A stretch of 64,000 nucleotides of DNA, taken from contig JAKAKS010000022.1 of the NCBI GenBank assembly GCA_021813405.1, positions 1 through 64,000 on the forward strand. Direction: 5' to 3'. Source of the stretch: Nitrospirota bacterium (GTDB lineage Bacteria > Nitrospirota > Thermodesulfovibrionia > Thermodesulfovibrionales > JdFR-88). Below, piece by piece: positions 42,607 to 52,030 of the stretch. Numbering within the stretch: position 1 is the first letter of the stretch; every line of letters starts with the position of its first letter. The position numbers and the translations under genes were made by a program. Under the pieces are notes generated by a model that made no database searches, was not told where the DNA came from, and saw only the letters and a program-made list of their open reading frames with translations.

Positions 42607-45600
42607 TCAAGACGCTTCAGCAAACCGCATCGATACCATCTTTGAAACACCCGGCTCCTGCATTGTCACTCCGAAGAGGGAATCGGCCACTTCCATGGTC
42701 ACCTTGTTATGTGTGACCACTATGAACTGGATGTCCCTGGAAAGCGTCTTGAGCATATGCGAGAATTTAACCACGTTGGATTCGTCAAGGGCGGCATCGG
42801 CCTCGTCCAGCACGCAAAGCGGCGTGGGTTTTATAAGAAACCCGGCAAAAAGAAGGCTGAGCGCGGTCAGTGATTTTTCACCGCCCGAAAGCAAGTGTAT
42901 GTTCTGGAGCTTCTTGCCCGGAGGGCATGCAACTATATCTATTCCTGTTTCAAGAATATTATTTTCATCGGTAAGCACAAGCTCCGCGCTGCCGCCCCCA
43001 AAGAAGGCGGTAAACATCTCCGAAAATTTTACCTTCAGCGCATCGTAAGCGTCCCGCAGCATCTTCCGGGTGGACGAATTTATTTTCTTTATCGCCTCTT
43101 CAAGTTCGGCTATGGATTTCTCGAGGTCCTCTTTCTGCCCGTTCATGAACTCAAAGCGGGTCTTCAGCTCCTCGTACTCCTCAATGGCGCCCAGGCTTAC
43201 CGGGCCCATCTCGGCCATCTTCTGCTTAAGCCCGGCTGCGCGCTCTTCGTCCTCCGGGGCCGGCGGCCCGGCCTCGTAGGAAGCCAGATCAACCGAATAG
43301 GATGTAGTTATATTTGACACCAGATTCTCCGCCCTTACACGCAGTTCCGCCTGCCTCACCTCGGCGGAAGATATGGAATGCGTAAAGGAGTCCAGCTCCT
43401 GGCGCAGCGCTTTGATCCGTTCTTCCAGGGCGGTCAGCCCTCCGGCAGACTCCGCGGACTCCTGCCGGCCTGCATCCAGGGATATTTTAAAGGACTCGGC
43501 CTTCCTCACCAGCTGCCTCTGCGCCTCCATCAGGCCTTCGGAGGATTGCTCTTTATTTGCGGCAAGCTCCAGCGCTTCCTGCCTCTGCCTTATCGCCTGC
43601 TGCTGCCTCTGAACATTCTCTTCCTTGAGGGCCAGAAGACCGGTTACTTCCTTTTCCAGGTTGCCCAGGGCCTGTTTAAGCGCATTTTGCTCCATGCGGG
43701 CCTCAACCAGCATCGCCCTTTTCTGCTCAAATGATTCCTTAAGGGAGGCCAGTTCCTCCTGAAATTCCTCTATCTCCTGCTGCCTGCCGGATTTTTCAAT
43801 CTCCATCTTCTCCCTGAGTTCCAGCTTGCCGGCTATTACCTGCCCTATATACTCTATCTCCTTGACGGTAGACTCTTCCTCGGCGGACAGGAACAAGGAT
43901 TTCTTGCTGAGCCTTTCCATATCGGCCCCCGCGCCTTCTATTGCCTTGGCGATGCCAGATATCTCCTTTTCAAGCTCTCTGGCAACCGCAGAGGCGGTAT
44001 TCAGGGCCTCTTCATTCTGCACCAGAAGGCCGGAAATCCGTTCCGATTCCGCTTCGGCGGCCGAAATCTCCCCTTTCAGCCCTTCGGCCTCCCTTTCGAG
44101 TTCCCTTAGCCTTCTCTTTTTTTCAAGCAGCCCTTTATCGGTTCCGCCGGTGAGCACGCCCCTGTGATCGAGGGTCTCCCCGGTAAGGCTTACGCAGGTC
44201 CATCCCTGGTACTGGGGGCCGCTGACGTCGCGTATGTCTTTCACTATCAGCATATCGCCAAGCAGGGCCTTTAAAAGCCCCTGATACCTGGGCTCGGCCT
44301 TTACAAGATCAGACGCCCTGCCGATGGCCCCCGAAGGCGGCGTTTTGCCGTTTCCGCCGTCTGCAATGCTATGGCCATTGCCATTTATACTCAAGGGCAC
44401 AAACGCAGTACGCTCCACGCCCTTGCCCTCCATTGCGCCTATCGCCCTGAGGGCCTCGTCAATATCGGCAACAATGTAGCCCGCGGCAGATTCCTTCAGC
44501 CCGGCCTCTATGGCGCGTTCGTATTCCGGGGCAGCCTCGAATATGTCCGAGACGCCTTTTTCTATATTCAGCCCCGCCTGCCCGAATACCTCTTTTGCGG
44601 CAGGGTTCAAAAGCATCTCGCCAAGCGATTCCGCCCTGGATGCCGTCCCGGCAAGCGCCTCCCTTTTTGTTGCTATAAGTACGCGGGCCGCCTCCAGTTC
44701 CCCTTTAAGCGCCAGTATTCTGGACGAGGCGTTTTCCATCTCCGAATGGGCGGCGCTCAACTGCTCCTTTTTGAGCCCGGCGGAGTTTTCCAGTTCTGCC
44801 CTGTCATTCTGCCTTTGGTCAAGGGCTATCTTTTCGGTCTCGATCTCAACGGCAAGGCTTTCTTTGCGTTTTTGAAGCCCCTCAAGGGCCTGCTGGGCCT
44901 TCCCAAGCTCGCCGTTATGCATGCTTAAATCCCCGGCTATCCGGAAAAGCTCCTTCCTGGCCTCTTCAAGCCGGGCCTCAACCGCATCCATCTGCTCTTT
45001 TTCGGACTCCACCAGAAGGCCTTTCTCTTTTATTGCATCTTCCATCCCGGCAATCGAAACCGAAATAGTTTCTTTCTCCGATGCCAGCTCGCAGACCTTC
45101 TGGTCCGCCGCTACGGCCCTTTGGCCAAGCTCTTTTTCGTCATTTTCAAGCGTGGCGGCGCGCTCCCGCAGGCCCGCGATCTCGGCCGTCAGCACGGCCA
45201 TCTGCCTCTCTTTTTCGGCCAATTCCCGCTCGGTGCGCTGGAGCTCGTCCTGGAGGGCCGCTATCTTCTTTTCCTTTTCGGCCAGCTCCATGCGGCCAAG
45301 CGAATATTCATTTTCCGCTTCCGAAAGCCCGGCCCTGAGGGTTGCCTCCCGCTCTCTGAGCCCGGAAAGCTCGTTCTCGCATTCGGACAGTGATTGCGAA
45401 AGAGTGACAAACGCCTGTTTTGCCAGCTTCAGCTCCAGCTCGCGGAGCTCTTCCATTATCTTTTTATAACGCTCCGCCTTCCTGGCCTGCCTGTCCAGCA
45501 TGTTTATCTGCTTTTTGACCTCGCCGATTACATCGTTTACCCGCTGGAGGTTCTGCTTGGAGGACTCCAGCTTGCTTTCGGCTTCGGCCCGCCTTACACG

Positions 45601-46104
45601 GTACTTGATAACCCCGGCAACTTCCTCGATGATAAAGCGCCTGTCTTCTGGTTTGGAGTTTATGATCTTGGAGATGCTCTCCTGCTCGAATATGGAATAG
45701 CCTTTAAGTTCAAGCCCTGTGTCCAGGAACAGGTCCCTGATGTCTTTTAACCGGCAGGCAGTCTTGTTGATCATGTATTCGCTTTCGCCGGAGCGGTAAA
45801 GCCGCCTGGTAACAACCGCATGCCCGTCCTCGGAATTGCCGCCCAGCCCGGATACATGCAGCGAAACCTCGGCCATACCCCTGGGTTTCTTGCTGGTTGA
45901 GCCCTGGAATACCACCTCCATCATCTTGTCGCCGCGCAGGCTTTTTGCGCTCTGTTCCCCAAGCACCCATTTGAAGGCGTCCACCACGTTGCTCTTGCCG
46001 CTCCCGTTGGGGCCAACTACGCAGGTAATGCCGCCCTGCAGGTCCACAATGGTCCTTTCGGCAAAAGATTTAAATCCTATCAGCTCTATTTTTTCTACGC
46101 GCAT
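42607..46104 (-). CDS. smc: Chromosome segregation protein SMC
   Basis: 1165 residues from ATG 46104, normal for bacterial SMC. It forms the condensin core with ScpA/ScpB. The N-terminal head holds Walker A in VVGPNGSGKSNVVDAFKWVL, then a coiled coil, a hinge at ~480-640 (GVLTGGTDKG follows it), a second coiled coil, and the C-terminal head with LLSGGEKSLTALSLLFAGF and the Walker B LCVLDEADAALDESN. The TTG at 46143 gives a longer frame but no homology. No SD is seen at the ATG. Confidence 0.96.
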   Translation of the reverse strand: MRVEKIELIGFKSFAERTIVDLQGGITCVVGPNGSGKSNVVDAFKWVLGEQSAKSLRGDKMMEVVFQGSTSKKPRGMAEVSLHVSGLGGNSEDGHAVVTRRLYRSGESEYMINKTACRLKDIRDLFLDTGLELKGYSIFEQESISKIINSKPEDRRFIIEEVAGVIKYRVRRAEAESKLESSKQNLQRVNDVIGEVKKQINMLDRQARKAERYKKIMEELRELELKLAKQAFVTLSQSLSECENELSGLREREATLRAGLSEAENEYSLGRMELAEKEKKIAALQDELQRTERELAEKERQMAVLTAEIAGLRERAATLENDEKELGQRAVAADQKVCELASEKETISVSIAGMEDAIKEKGLLVESEKEQMDAVEARLEEARKELFRIAGDLSMHNGELGKAQQALEGLQKRKESLAVEIETEKIALDQRQNDRAELENSAGLKKEQLSAAHSEMENASSRILALKGELEAARVLIATKREALAGTASRAESLGEMLLNPAAKEVFGQAGLNIEKGVSDIFEAAPEYERAIEAGLKESAAGYIVADIDEALRAIGAMEGKGVERTAFVPLSINGNGHSIADGGNGKTPPSGAIGRASDLVKAEPRYQGLLKALLGDMLIVKDIRDVSGPQYQGWTCVSLTGETLDHRGVLTGGTDKGLLEKKRRLRELEREAEGLKGEISAAEAESERISGLLVQNEEALNTASAVARELEKEISGIAKAIEGAGADMERLSKKSLFLSAEEESTVKEIEYIGQVIAGKLELREKMEIEKSGRQQEIEEFQEELASLKESFEQKRAMLVEARMEQNALKQALGNLEKEVTGLLALKEENVQRQQQAIRQRQEALELAANKEQSSEGLMEAQRQLVRKAESFKISLDAGRQESAESAGGLTALEERIKALRQELDSFTHSISSAEVRQAELRVRAENLVSNITTSYSVDLASYEAGPPAPEDEERAAGLKQKMAEMGPVSLGAIEEYEELKTRFEFMNGQKEDLEKSIAELEEAIKKINSSTRKMLRDAYDALKVKFSEMFTAFFGGGSAELVLTDENNILETGIDIVACPPGKKLQNIHLLSGGEKSLTALSLLFAGFLIKPTPLCVLDEADAALDESNVVKFSHMLKTLSRDIQFIVVTHNKVTMEVADSLFGVTMQEPGVSKMVSMRFAEAS

Positions 46105-46199
46105 GGCTTGGAATTGGGAATAGGGTAGTATAACGGGAGGCAATAATTAAAAACAAGGCTAGTGGCACAGCGCATATTTAATTATTAAAAAACACTGAG

Positions 46200-47462
46200 T
46201 TATACGATTAGAACAATGTTGATAACCGTTATGGCGGCTGCTATGGCCCAAAGGAGTGCAGTTGTGGCGGGCCGGTTCGAAAACCTACCCATTATTCTTC
46301 TGGAAGACGTAAGTATTACAAGCATAACTATCGTAAAAGGGAGCTGAAGCCCAAGAGCTATCTGGCTCCACAATATTCCAGTAAATGCGTCCCGGATAAA
46401 AAGGATGACAAACACGGCCCCGACAATGGTGATGAGGATGCCCGCGCGCGTATGCGGGTCCCGGTGGTTGTAAGGCTCCTTGAACAGTCCGGCAAAGATG
46501 CTGCCTCCGGCCATGCCGGCAGTAACCGAAGAGGACACACCGGAAAGCAGCAGCGCGGCGCCAAAGACAAAGGCGGAGGCATTGCCAAGAAGCGGCCTCA
46601 TGATTTCCCGCGCCTGTGTCAGTTGCGCAACGTAAATGGAACGCGAAAAAAAGACCGAAGCGGCCATCATTATTATCGCGCAGTTTATTGCCCACCCTAA
46701 AATCATCGCAAAGAGGGTATCCGTGAACTCGAACCGCAGCTGTTTTTTTATCGCGCTTTCGCCCTTGGTATTCCATTGCCTGCTCTGTATTATCTCCGAG
46801 TGCAAAAAAAGATTGTGCGGCATTACCACCGCCCCAAGTGCGCCAAGCACAACGGGTACGGAACCGTGCGGAATGAGCGGGACAAAGGTGGCTTTAAGCG
46901 CGTCCGTCCAGCCTATATTAACCAGGCCCAACTGGAACAGAAACGAAACGCCCACCAGTGAGACCAGACCGATGATCCACCTTTCGATATTCCTGTACCC
47001 GTTTGAAAAAAGCATGTAAATCGCAAATAATGACGACAGCGCGGCCCCAACCATAATGTGCAGCCCAAATAACATGTTAAGCCCGATTGCCGCGCCAAGC
47101 ACCTCGGCCAGTGCAGTTGATATGGAAGCCAGCACAGCGCTGGCCAGAAACAGCCTGCTTACGGTTTTTCCGGCATAAATGGAAGACGCCTCTGAAAGGC
47201 ACAGGCCGGTTGCTATGCCCAGGTGCGCGGCGTTGTGCTGGAGCACTATCAGCATGAGCGTGGAGAGTGTAATTACCCATAGGAGCTCATAGCCGTATCT
47301 GGAACCAGCCGCCACATCGGCCACCCAGTTGCCTGGGTCTATAAAGCCTACGGTTACAAGAAAGCCGGGGCCGATATATTTCAATATGGCAAGCGCATCT
47401 AATGTAGCCTTGTGCCTGCGGTACAGATTCCGGAGCGGATAAAACCTTCCAATTTGGGCCAT
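46200..47462 (-). CDS. mntH: Nramp-family divalent metal transporter
   Basis: 420 residues, 11 predicted membrane helices. The metal-site signature of helix 1 is FIDPGNWVADVA and of helix 6 is VMPHNLFLHSE, the two unwound helices of Mn2+/Fe2+ importers. The start at ATG 47462 has a GATAAT box 7 nt upstream and no SD; TTG 47498 would add 12 residues. It lies 83 bp from a divergent membrane protein gene. Canonical A/M variations in helix 6 do not allow Mg2+ or Al3+ transport to be inferred; Mn2+ is the default guess. Confidence 0.92.
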   Translation of the reverse strand: MAQIGRFYPLRNLYRRHKATLDALAILKYIGPGFLVTVGFIDPGNWVADVAAGSRYGYELLWVITLSTLMLIVLQHNAAHLGIATGLCLSEASSIYAGKTVSRLFLASAVLASISTALAEVLGAAIGLNMLFGLHIMVGAALSSLFAIYMLFSNGYRNIERWIIGLVSLVGVSFLFQLGLVNIGWTDALKATFVPLIPHGSVPVVLGALGAVVMPHNLFLHSEIIQSRQWNTKGESAIKKQLRFEFTDTLFAMILGWAINCAIIMMAASVFFSRSIYVAQLTQAREIMRPLLGNASAFVFGAALLLSGVSSSVTAGMAGGSIFAGLFKEPYNHRDPHTRAGILITIVGAVFVILFIRDAFTGILWSQIALGLQLPFTIVMLVILTSSRRIMGRFSNRPATTALLWAIAAAITVINIVLIV

Positions 47463-47544
47463 GATTAAAATTATCGCGGCAATGGGGAAAGATGGCAAAT
47501 GCGGCTATGTTCCCCTGCAACCGGCATTTCCGTTAAAATAAAAA

Positions 47545-48234
47545 ATGGAAACACTCGGAGGGATAAAGATCCAAAGCGTTGCCCAGCCGGACATGGGGCT
47601 CTTTTACAGATGGGCAGCCGCGCTCTCCTTTATTACCATCTTCTACAACCTGATAGAAGGGGTTGTATCCGTCTTTTTCGGAGCAAGGGGCGAGGCCGTT
47701 TCGCTGCTGGGTTTTGGTGTGGACTCGTTTGTGGAAGTGATATCTGCCGTAGGCGTGTGGCATATGGTTTTGCGGATGAAAAGCAACGGGTCCGGAGATG
47801 CGGACCGCTTTGAAAAGACCGCGTTGCGGATCACAGGGGCCGCTTTTTACATGCTTACAGGGGGGCTTACAATCGCGTCCGCAATCAACCTGTACGAGGG
47901 CAATGAACCAAAGACCGCCTTCATGGGCATTGTTATATCAAGCTTGTCTATTCTGGGTATGTGGGCGCTTATTCACTACAAGGTAAAAATCGGCAGGGCT
48001 TACAATTCAAAAGCCATGCTAACCGACGCTGCCTGCTCAAAGACATGCCTTTACCTTTCGTTTGTGCTTCTGGCCGCCAGCGTGGGTTATGAACTTACGG
48101 GCATTGGCATAATGGATTCCATTGGCGCGCTTGGCATAGCTGCTTTTTCTTTCAAGGAAGGGCGCGAGGCGTTTGAAAAGGCTAAAGGCAAGCCGTGCGG
48201 ATGCGCCGGCGCGTGCCGCGGCACCCAATCCTGA
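47545..48234 (+). CDS. Cation-efflux (CDF)-like membrane protein
   Basis: 229 residues with about six membrane helices and no long cytosolic C-domain. Blocks ISFITIFYNLIEGVVSVFFG, SLLGFGVDSFVEVISA and YNSKAMLTDAACSKTCLYLS resemble the cation-diffusion facilitators, whose metal site is two D/H-x3-D patterns; here D and E positions (VDSFVE, TDAACS) would serve. The C-terminus is a Cys-rich tail (CGCAGAC) that may bind metal. It diverges from the Nramp importer, so import and export of one metal may be set by one small regulatory region. A TAAAAT box lies 5 nt before the ATG. Confidence 0.75.
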   Translation: METLGGIKIQSVAQPDMGLFYRWAAALSFITIFYNLIEGVVSVFFGARGEAVSLLGFGVDSFVEVISAVGVWHMVLRMKSNGSGDADRFEKTALRITGAAFYMLTGGLTIASAINLYEGNEPKTAFMGIVISSLSILGMWALIHYKVKIGRAYNSKAMLTDAACSKTCLYLSFVLLAASVGYELTGIGIMDSIGALGIAAFSFKEGREAFEKAKGKPCGCAGACRGTQS

Positions 48235-48367
48235 GGGGCTGTTTATTTAATTTCCACCTTTTTTGTATGGGGGCAAGCCCCTTATAGCCCCCAAAAAAAT
48301 AAGAATCACCCCTTTTACAAACAGCTGGCAAGCCTGGTTTATGCGCCCCGTCCATAAATGTTTTCAA

Positions 48368-48547
48368 TGGTCATCGGGGAAAAACAGTCTCTGACGTACC
48401 CAGGGGACGCGGGCGGTTTCGTAAAGTGGGCCGCGCGTGCGTACGTCTGCAAGTGGCTCGCCGGTAATAATTCTGGCACGAGTAAATGCGGATGAGGCTG
48501 TGAAACACGTGAGGCGCGGCCCTGTTGGCATGCCAACCGGGTGGCCA
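48368..48547 (+). ncRNA. Candidate structured RNA of ~180 nt (6S-like architecture)
   Basis: The ends pair: TGGTCATC (48368-48375) with GGTGGCCA (48540-48547), 8 bp including two G-U. Inside is a perfect 9-bp stem GGGCCGCGC (48428-48436) with GCGCGGCCC (48514-48522), and an apical hairpin CTCGCCGG ... CTGG-ca-CGAG. TTGGCATGCCAA forms a hairpin in the right arm. The G-U pairs become A-C mismatches on the other strand, so the plus strand is favoured. Size, closed ends and an open middle recall 6S RNA, but no conserved 6S sequence was recognised. Confidence 0.4.
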
Positions 48548-48583
48548 AAGATAAACCCAGATATTCAGCCACCATCCAATAAA

Positions 48584-48617
48584 AAAGGCCGCCCTGGGTT
48601 TCCCCAAGACGGCCTTT
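48584..48617 (-). terminator. Intrinsic terminator of hppA
   Basis: On the minus strand AAAGGCCG pairs with CGGCCTTT, and inside TTGGG pairs with CCCAG around a GAAA loop; six T follow. It lies 14 nt past the hppA stop. In the plus direction a weaker T run (TTTGGTTTT) follows, so it may also end an RNA from the left. Confidence 0.8.
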
Positions 48618-48630
48618 GGTTTTCTACCGA

Positions 48631-50724
48631 TTACAGCTTGGAAAGAAGCGGCACTATCAGCAGCGCCACTATGTTGATGACTTTTATCATCGGGTTGATC
48701 GCCGGGCCGGCGGTGTCCTTGTAAGGGTCGCCAACCGTATCGCCGGTAACGGCCGCCTTGTGCGCGTCAGACTTCTTGCCGCCGTAAGCGCCGTCCTCGA
48801 TGTATTTCTTGGCATTGTCCCATGCGCCGCCGCCACTGGTCATGGCGATGGCCTGGAAAAGCCCGGTGATGATGGAGCCTATGAGCAACCCGCCAAGGGC
48901 CTCTTTACCCAGTATGAAACCAACCAGTATCGGGGCCGCAACCGGGATGAGCGCCGGGAGCATCATCTGCCTGATGGCGCCCTTGGTTACTATATCAACG
49001 CACTTGCCGTACTCCGGACGGCCCGTGCCTTCCATGATGCCCTTTATTTCGCGGAACTGCCTTCTTACTTCCTCAACCACACCGCCAGCCGCACTGCCGA
49101 CAGCTTCCATGAGAAGCGAGCCGAAGTAGTACGGCAGCAGGCCGCCTATGAAAAGGCCCGCGAGGACCTTAGGGTTGGAGATATCAAACGCCATGCCGCT
49201 GGCCATTCCCGCCGAGGCAGTCCTGGAGTATTCCGCGAACAGGACGAGGGCCGCCAGGGCCGCAGATCCGATTGCGTAACCCTTCGTGACCGCCTTTGTG
49301 GTGTTGCCAACCGCGTCGAGCGGGTCGGTAATATTGCGGACTTCGTCAGGCAGCTCCGCCATTTCCGCGATGCCGCCGGCATTGTCGGTTATAGGCCCAT
49401 AGGAGTCTATGGCCACAACGATACCAGTCATTGAGAGCATTGCCACGGCCGCGAGAGCCACCGCGAAGAGGCCGTTGACCATCTGCGCAGCGCTGAACCC
49501 GGGGTCGCCTATCGAAAACGCCCAGAGGATGGCCCCTACAATCGCCAGGACGGGAAGCGCCGTTGACTTCATGCTAACGGCAAGCCCCGCGATAACGTTT
49601 GTGCCATGCCCGGTCTGGCTGGCCGCCGCTATATGGCGGACTGGCTTATAGGTCTTAGAGGTAAAGTACTCTGTAATCATGACAATAAGCCCGGTAAGGA
49701 TAAGCCCGATCAGGGCTATCATGAAGACTCCCCCGGCCGATATGCCGAATTGCACCGTTGCGGCGGTATCCGGTGTGCCGAGGAACCATTGGGAACCAAA
49801 GTAGAACGCTACAGCCGCCAGGACGCCAGAAACGGCCAGGCCTTTGTAAAGGGCGCCCATTATGTTATTGCTCTTGCCAAGCTTCACGAAGAACGTTCCG
49901 ATGATGGAGGCTACTATGGAGATGCCGCCAAGCAGAAGCGGGAAAAGGACCCAGTGACTGCCCGCCCCGAACGCCGTCTTGGCCAGCAGCATGCCCGCAA
50001 CCAGTGTAACCGTGTAGGTTTCATAAAGGTCGGCCGCCATGCCGGCGCAGTCGCCAACGTTGTCGCCAACGTTGTCGGCGATAACGGCGGGGTTCCTCGG
50101 ATCGTCTTCGGGAATGCCAGCTTCAACCTTGCCCACCAGGTCCGCGCCTACGTCGGCGGCCTTCGTGTAGATGCCGCCCGCTATCCTTGCGAACACACTC
50201 ATCAGGGAGCACCCGAAGCCAAGCCCTACAAGCGCGTGGAATACGTTCGGCTCACCGCTGGCGTCAACGCCACCCATGTGCTTCACCAGCGCATAATACG
50301 CGGTAAGGACGAAAAGACCGAGACCCACGACCATCATGCCAGTCACAGAGCCGCCCTTGAAAGAGAGCGTCAGGGCGGACTGAAGCCCCTTGTGAGCGGC
50401 CTGAGTGGTCCTTACGTTGGACCGCACCGAAACCATCATGCCGATATAACCGGCCAATGCGGACCCGATGGCGCCCACGGCAAAGCCGACGGCCGTCCAG
50501 ATGCCCAGGCCTAAAACTGCTATAAGTATGAAAATAACTACTCCGACAACGGCCACCGCCGTGTACTCCCTTTTAAGAAACGCCTCGGCCCCTTCCTTGA
50601 CCGCCGCGGATATCGACTGCATACGGTCGCTGCCAGGGTCCTGTTTACTAACCCATAAGGCGGTAAAGAGCGCGTAAGCGACTCCCACGGCCCCGCATAT
50701 TAACGCGAATACTGTGATGCTCAT
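48631..50724 (-). CDS. hppA: Membrane-bound proton-translocating pyrophosphatase
   Basis: 697 residues, 16 predicted helices. It couples hydrolysis of pyrophosphate to H+ export. The substrate-site signature is [20 protein letters not shown], and [16 protein letters not shown] is present. In [15 protein letters not shown] the Lys (after NTT) marks the K+-independent type; K+-dependent enzymes have Ala there, as known from work on this position. It lies 136 bp behind qmoC in the same direction, with its own SD (AGGAGG) and terminator. In a sulfate reducer the PPi would come from ATP sulfurylase. Confidence 0.95.
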   Translation of the reverse strand: MSITVFALICGAVGVAYALFTALWVSKQDPGSDRMQSISAAVKEGAEAFLKREYTAVAVVGVVIFILIAVLGLGIWTAVGFAVGAIGSALAGYIGMMVSVRSNVRTTQAAHKGLQSALTLSFKGGSVTGMMVVGLGLFVLTAYYALVKHMGGVDASGEPNVFHALVGLGFGCSLMSVFARIAGGIYTKAADVGADLVGKVEAGIPEDDPRNPAVIADNVGDNVGDCAGMAADLYETYTVTLVAGMLLAKTAFGAGSHWVLFPLLLGGISIVASIIGTFFVKLGKSNNIMGALYKGLAVSGVLAAVAFYFGSQWFLGTPDTAATVQFGISAGGVFMIALIGLILTGLIVMITEYFTSKTYKPVRHIAAASQTGHGTNVIAGLAVSMKSTALPVLAIVGAILWAFSIGDPGFSAAQMVNGLFAVALAAVAMLSMTGIVVAIDSYGPITDNAGGIAEMAELPDEVRNITDPLDAVGNTTKAVTKGYAIGSAALAALVLFAEYSRTASAGMASGMAFDISNPKVLAGLFIGGLLPYYFGSLLMEAVGSAAGGVVEEVRRQFREIKGIMEGTGRPEYGKCVDIVTKGAIRQMMLPALIPVAAPILVGFILGKEALGGLLIGSIITGLFQAIAMTSGGGAWDNAKKYIEDGAYGGKKSDAHKAAVTGDTVGDPYKDTAGPAINPMIKVINIVALLIVPLLSKL

Positions 50725-50860
50725 TCAACCTCCTCCTTCAAATTTTTTATAACTACGGATTCAAAAAGAACCCTTCGCCTCGCAAAAAACCTTGCAGCCG
50801 GGCTTTAGCCCCGCCCTTTCAAGCTGAAAGACAATAAGCCAAAACCCTTTGCGGTGTCAA

Positions 50861-52018
50861 TTAACCTCTTCCGGTTGCGCGCGCAAAGACCATCGCCGTT
50901 GCCCTGTAAAACATATGGGCCATCTTCGAAAACGGCGCGTACGCAAACAGGAAGAATACAAAGCAAAGGTGTATCACGTAAGTCGGATATGCGGCAGGTA
51001 TATTGCTGATCCTGAGAAGCTCCGCCAGAAGCCCGGTTATCCCAAGCCCCGCCACAATAGTGATAAACAGCCAGTCGTAATAGCTCCCCACGCCCGCTTT
51101 TTTGGAATTCTTGAACCTGTTGGTCATAACAAGGAAAATGCCGGCGATAAGGGCAAGCGCGCTTGCGTTGCCGATTATTTTGAAAATAACCGTAAGCCCG
51201 GTAATTGCCGATTCGCCGATCTGCACGGGATGGCCCAGGAATGCAAGGTATCCCGTATTGGGCTCCAGTATCACCTTTACGAAGGCAAGGATTGTGGTGA
51301 TGAAAAGCCCTATGAAGCTGTAAAAGACCAGCAGGTGCGCCGTGGAGCGGCCTTTTGTGGTCTCGCATTTCTGGAAACGCCTGTGCGCAAGTATCTCGCT
51401 TACGGTCTCTTTAACCGCCGCGCCCAGGTTGATTTTGGCGGCCTGGTCCGCAGGCAGGTCCGCTGCCATCGCCTTCCAGTATTTCCTTACGCCCAGGCCA
51501 AGGCTAACCAGCGCAAACAGCGCGGCAGCCGTAAACAGCGGGTCTATGAAATACATGGAGAACAGGAACCCGTGGGGTTTCCCAAACGCAACCGGGCCTG
51601 CCGGCGTCTGGCCTGCCCCGGAAGCCAGAAGCAGCAACACGGGAATTGCAAAGAGCACAAGCAGGAATTTGGGCTGCCCCACCATCTTTGCCATGAACCC
51701 GGGGGCCGAAAACTCCTTTATGCTCATCTTCCGAATGGCCCCAAGCACTTCGCCCGGCTTGGCCCCTCTGGGGCAATAGGCCGTGCAGTCGCTGCACTGG
51801 TGGCAAAGCCATATGTCGGGGTTCTTCATAAGCTGGTCCTTAAGCCCCCACTGTGCCTGCAGCATCTCCTTCCTGGGGAACGGCTTGTCCTCCGGAGTGA
51901 CATTGCAGACAACCGAGCAGGTGGCGCACTGATAGCACTTTTTAAGCGACTCACCGCCGGAACGGATAACCTCGTTTACAAAGCCGAGGTCGGGTTTCAG
52001 TATGGTCGTGCCGCTCAT
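50861..52018 (-). CDS. qmoC: Quinone-interacting membrane oxidoreductase subunit QmoC
   Basis: 385 residues. The N-terminal third is an HdrC-like ferredoxin domain (CYQCATCSVVCNV and CHQCSDCTAYCPRGA). The rest is a membrane cytochrome b-like HdrE/NarI part with five or six helices and conserved His. It would take electrons from menaquinol and pass them to QmoA/QmoB. It ends the qmoABC operon and begins 12 bp after qmoB. Confidence 0.94.
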   Translation of the reverse strand: MSGTTILKPDLGFVNEVIRSGGESLKKCYQCATCSVVCNVTPEDKPFPRKEMLQAQWGLKDQLMKNPDIWLCHQCSDCTAYCPRGAKPGEVLGAIRKMSIKEFSAPGFMAKMVGQPKFLLVLFAIPVLLLLASGAGQTPAGPVAFGKPHGFLFSMYFIDPLFTAAALFALVSLGLGVRKYWKAMAADLPADQAAKINLGAAVKETVSEILAHRRFQKCETTKGRSTAHLLVFYSFIGLFITTILAFVKVILEPNTGYLAFLGHPVQIGESAITGLTVIFKIIGNASALALIAGIFLVMTNRFKNSKKAGVGSYYDWLFITIVAGLGITGLLAELLRISNIPAAYPTYVIHLCFVFFLFAYAPFSKMAHMFYRATAMVFARATGRG

Positions 52019-52030
52019 CTTAATTCCTCC

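Larger units (their letters stand above)
48235..48630. other. Gap with IR and structured-RNA candidate
   Basis: 396 bp between the CDF-like gene and hppA. It contains an inverted repeat GGGGGC/GCCCCC (48275-48296) flanked by A/T runs, the RNA-like structure at 48368-48547, and the hppA terminator at 48584-48617. No coding gene is evident. Confidence 0.5.

Noticed and set aside
48275-48296. GGGGGC/GCCCCC inverted repeat as a terminator of the CDF-like gene
   Set aside because: The stem is followed by A, not T, on the plus strand, and on the minus strand no T run follows either.
48371-48607. Minus-strand 78-codon frame between the CDF-like gene and hppA
   Set aside because: Odd composition (many Arg, Trp, His) and it covers the inverted repeats and the terminator; RNA structure explains the region better.
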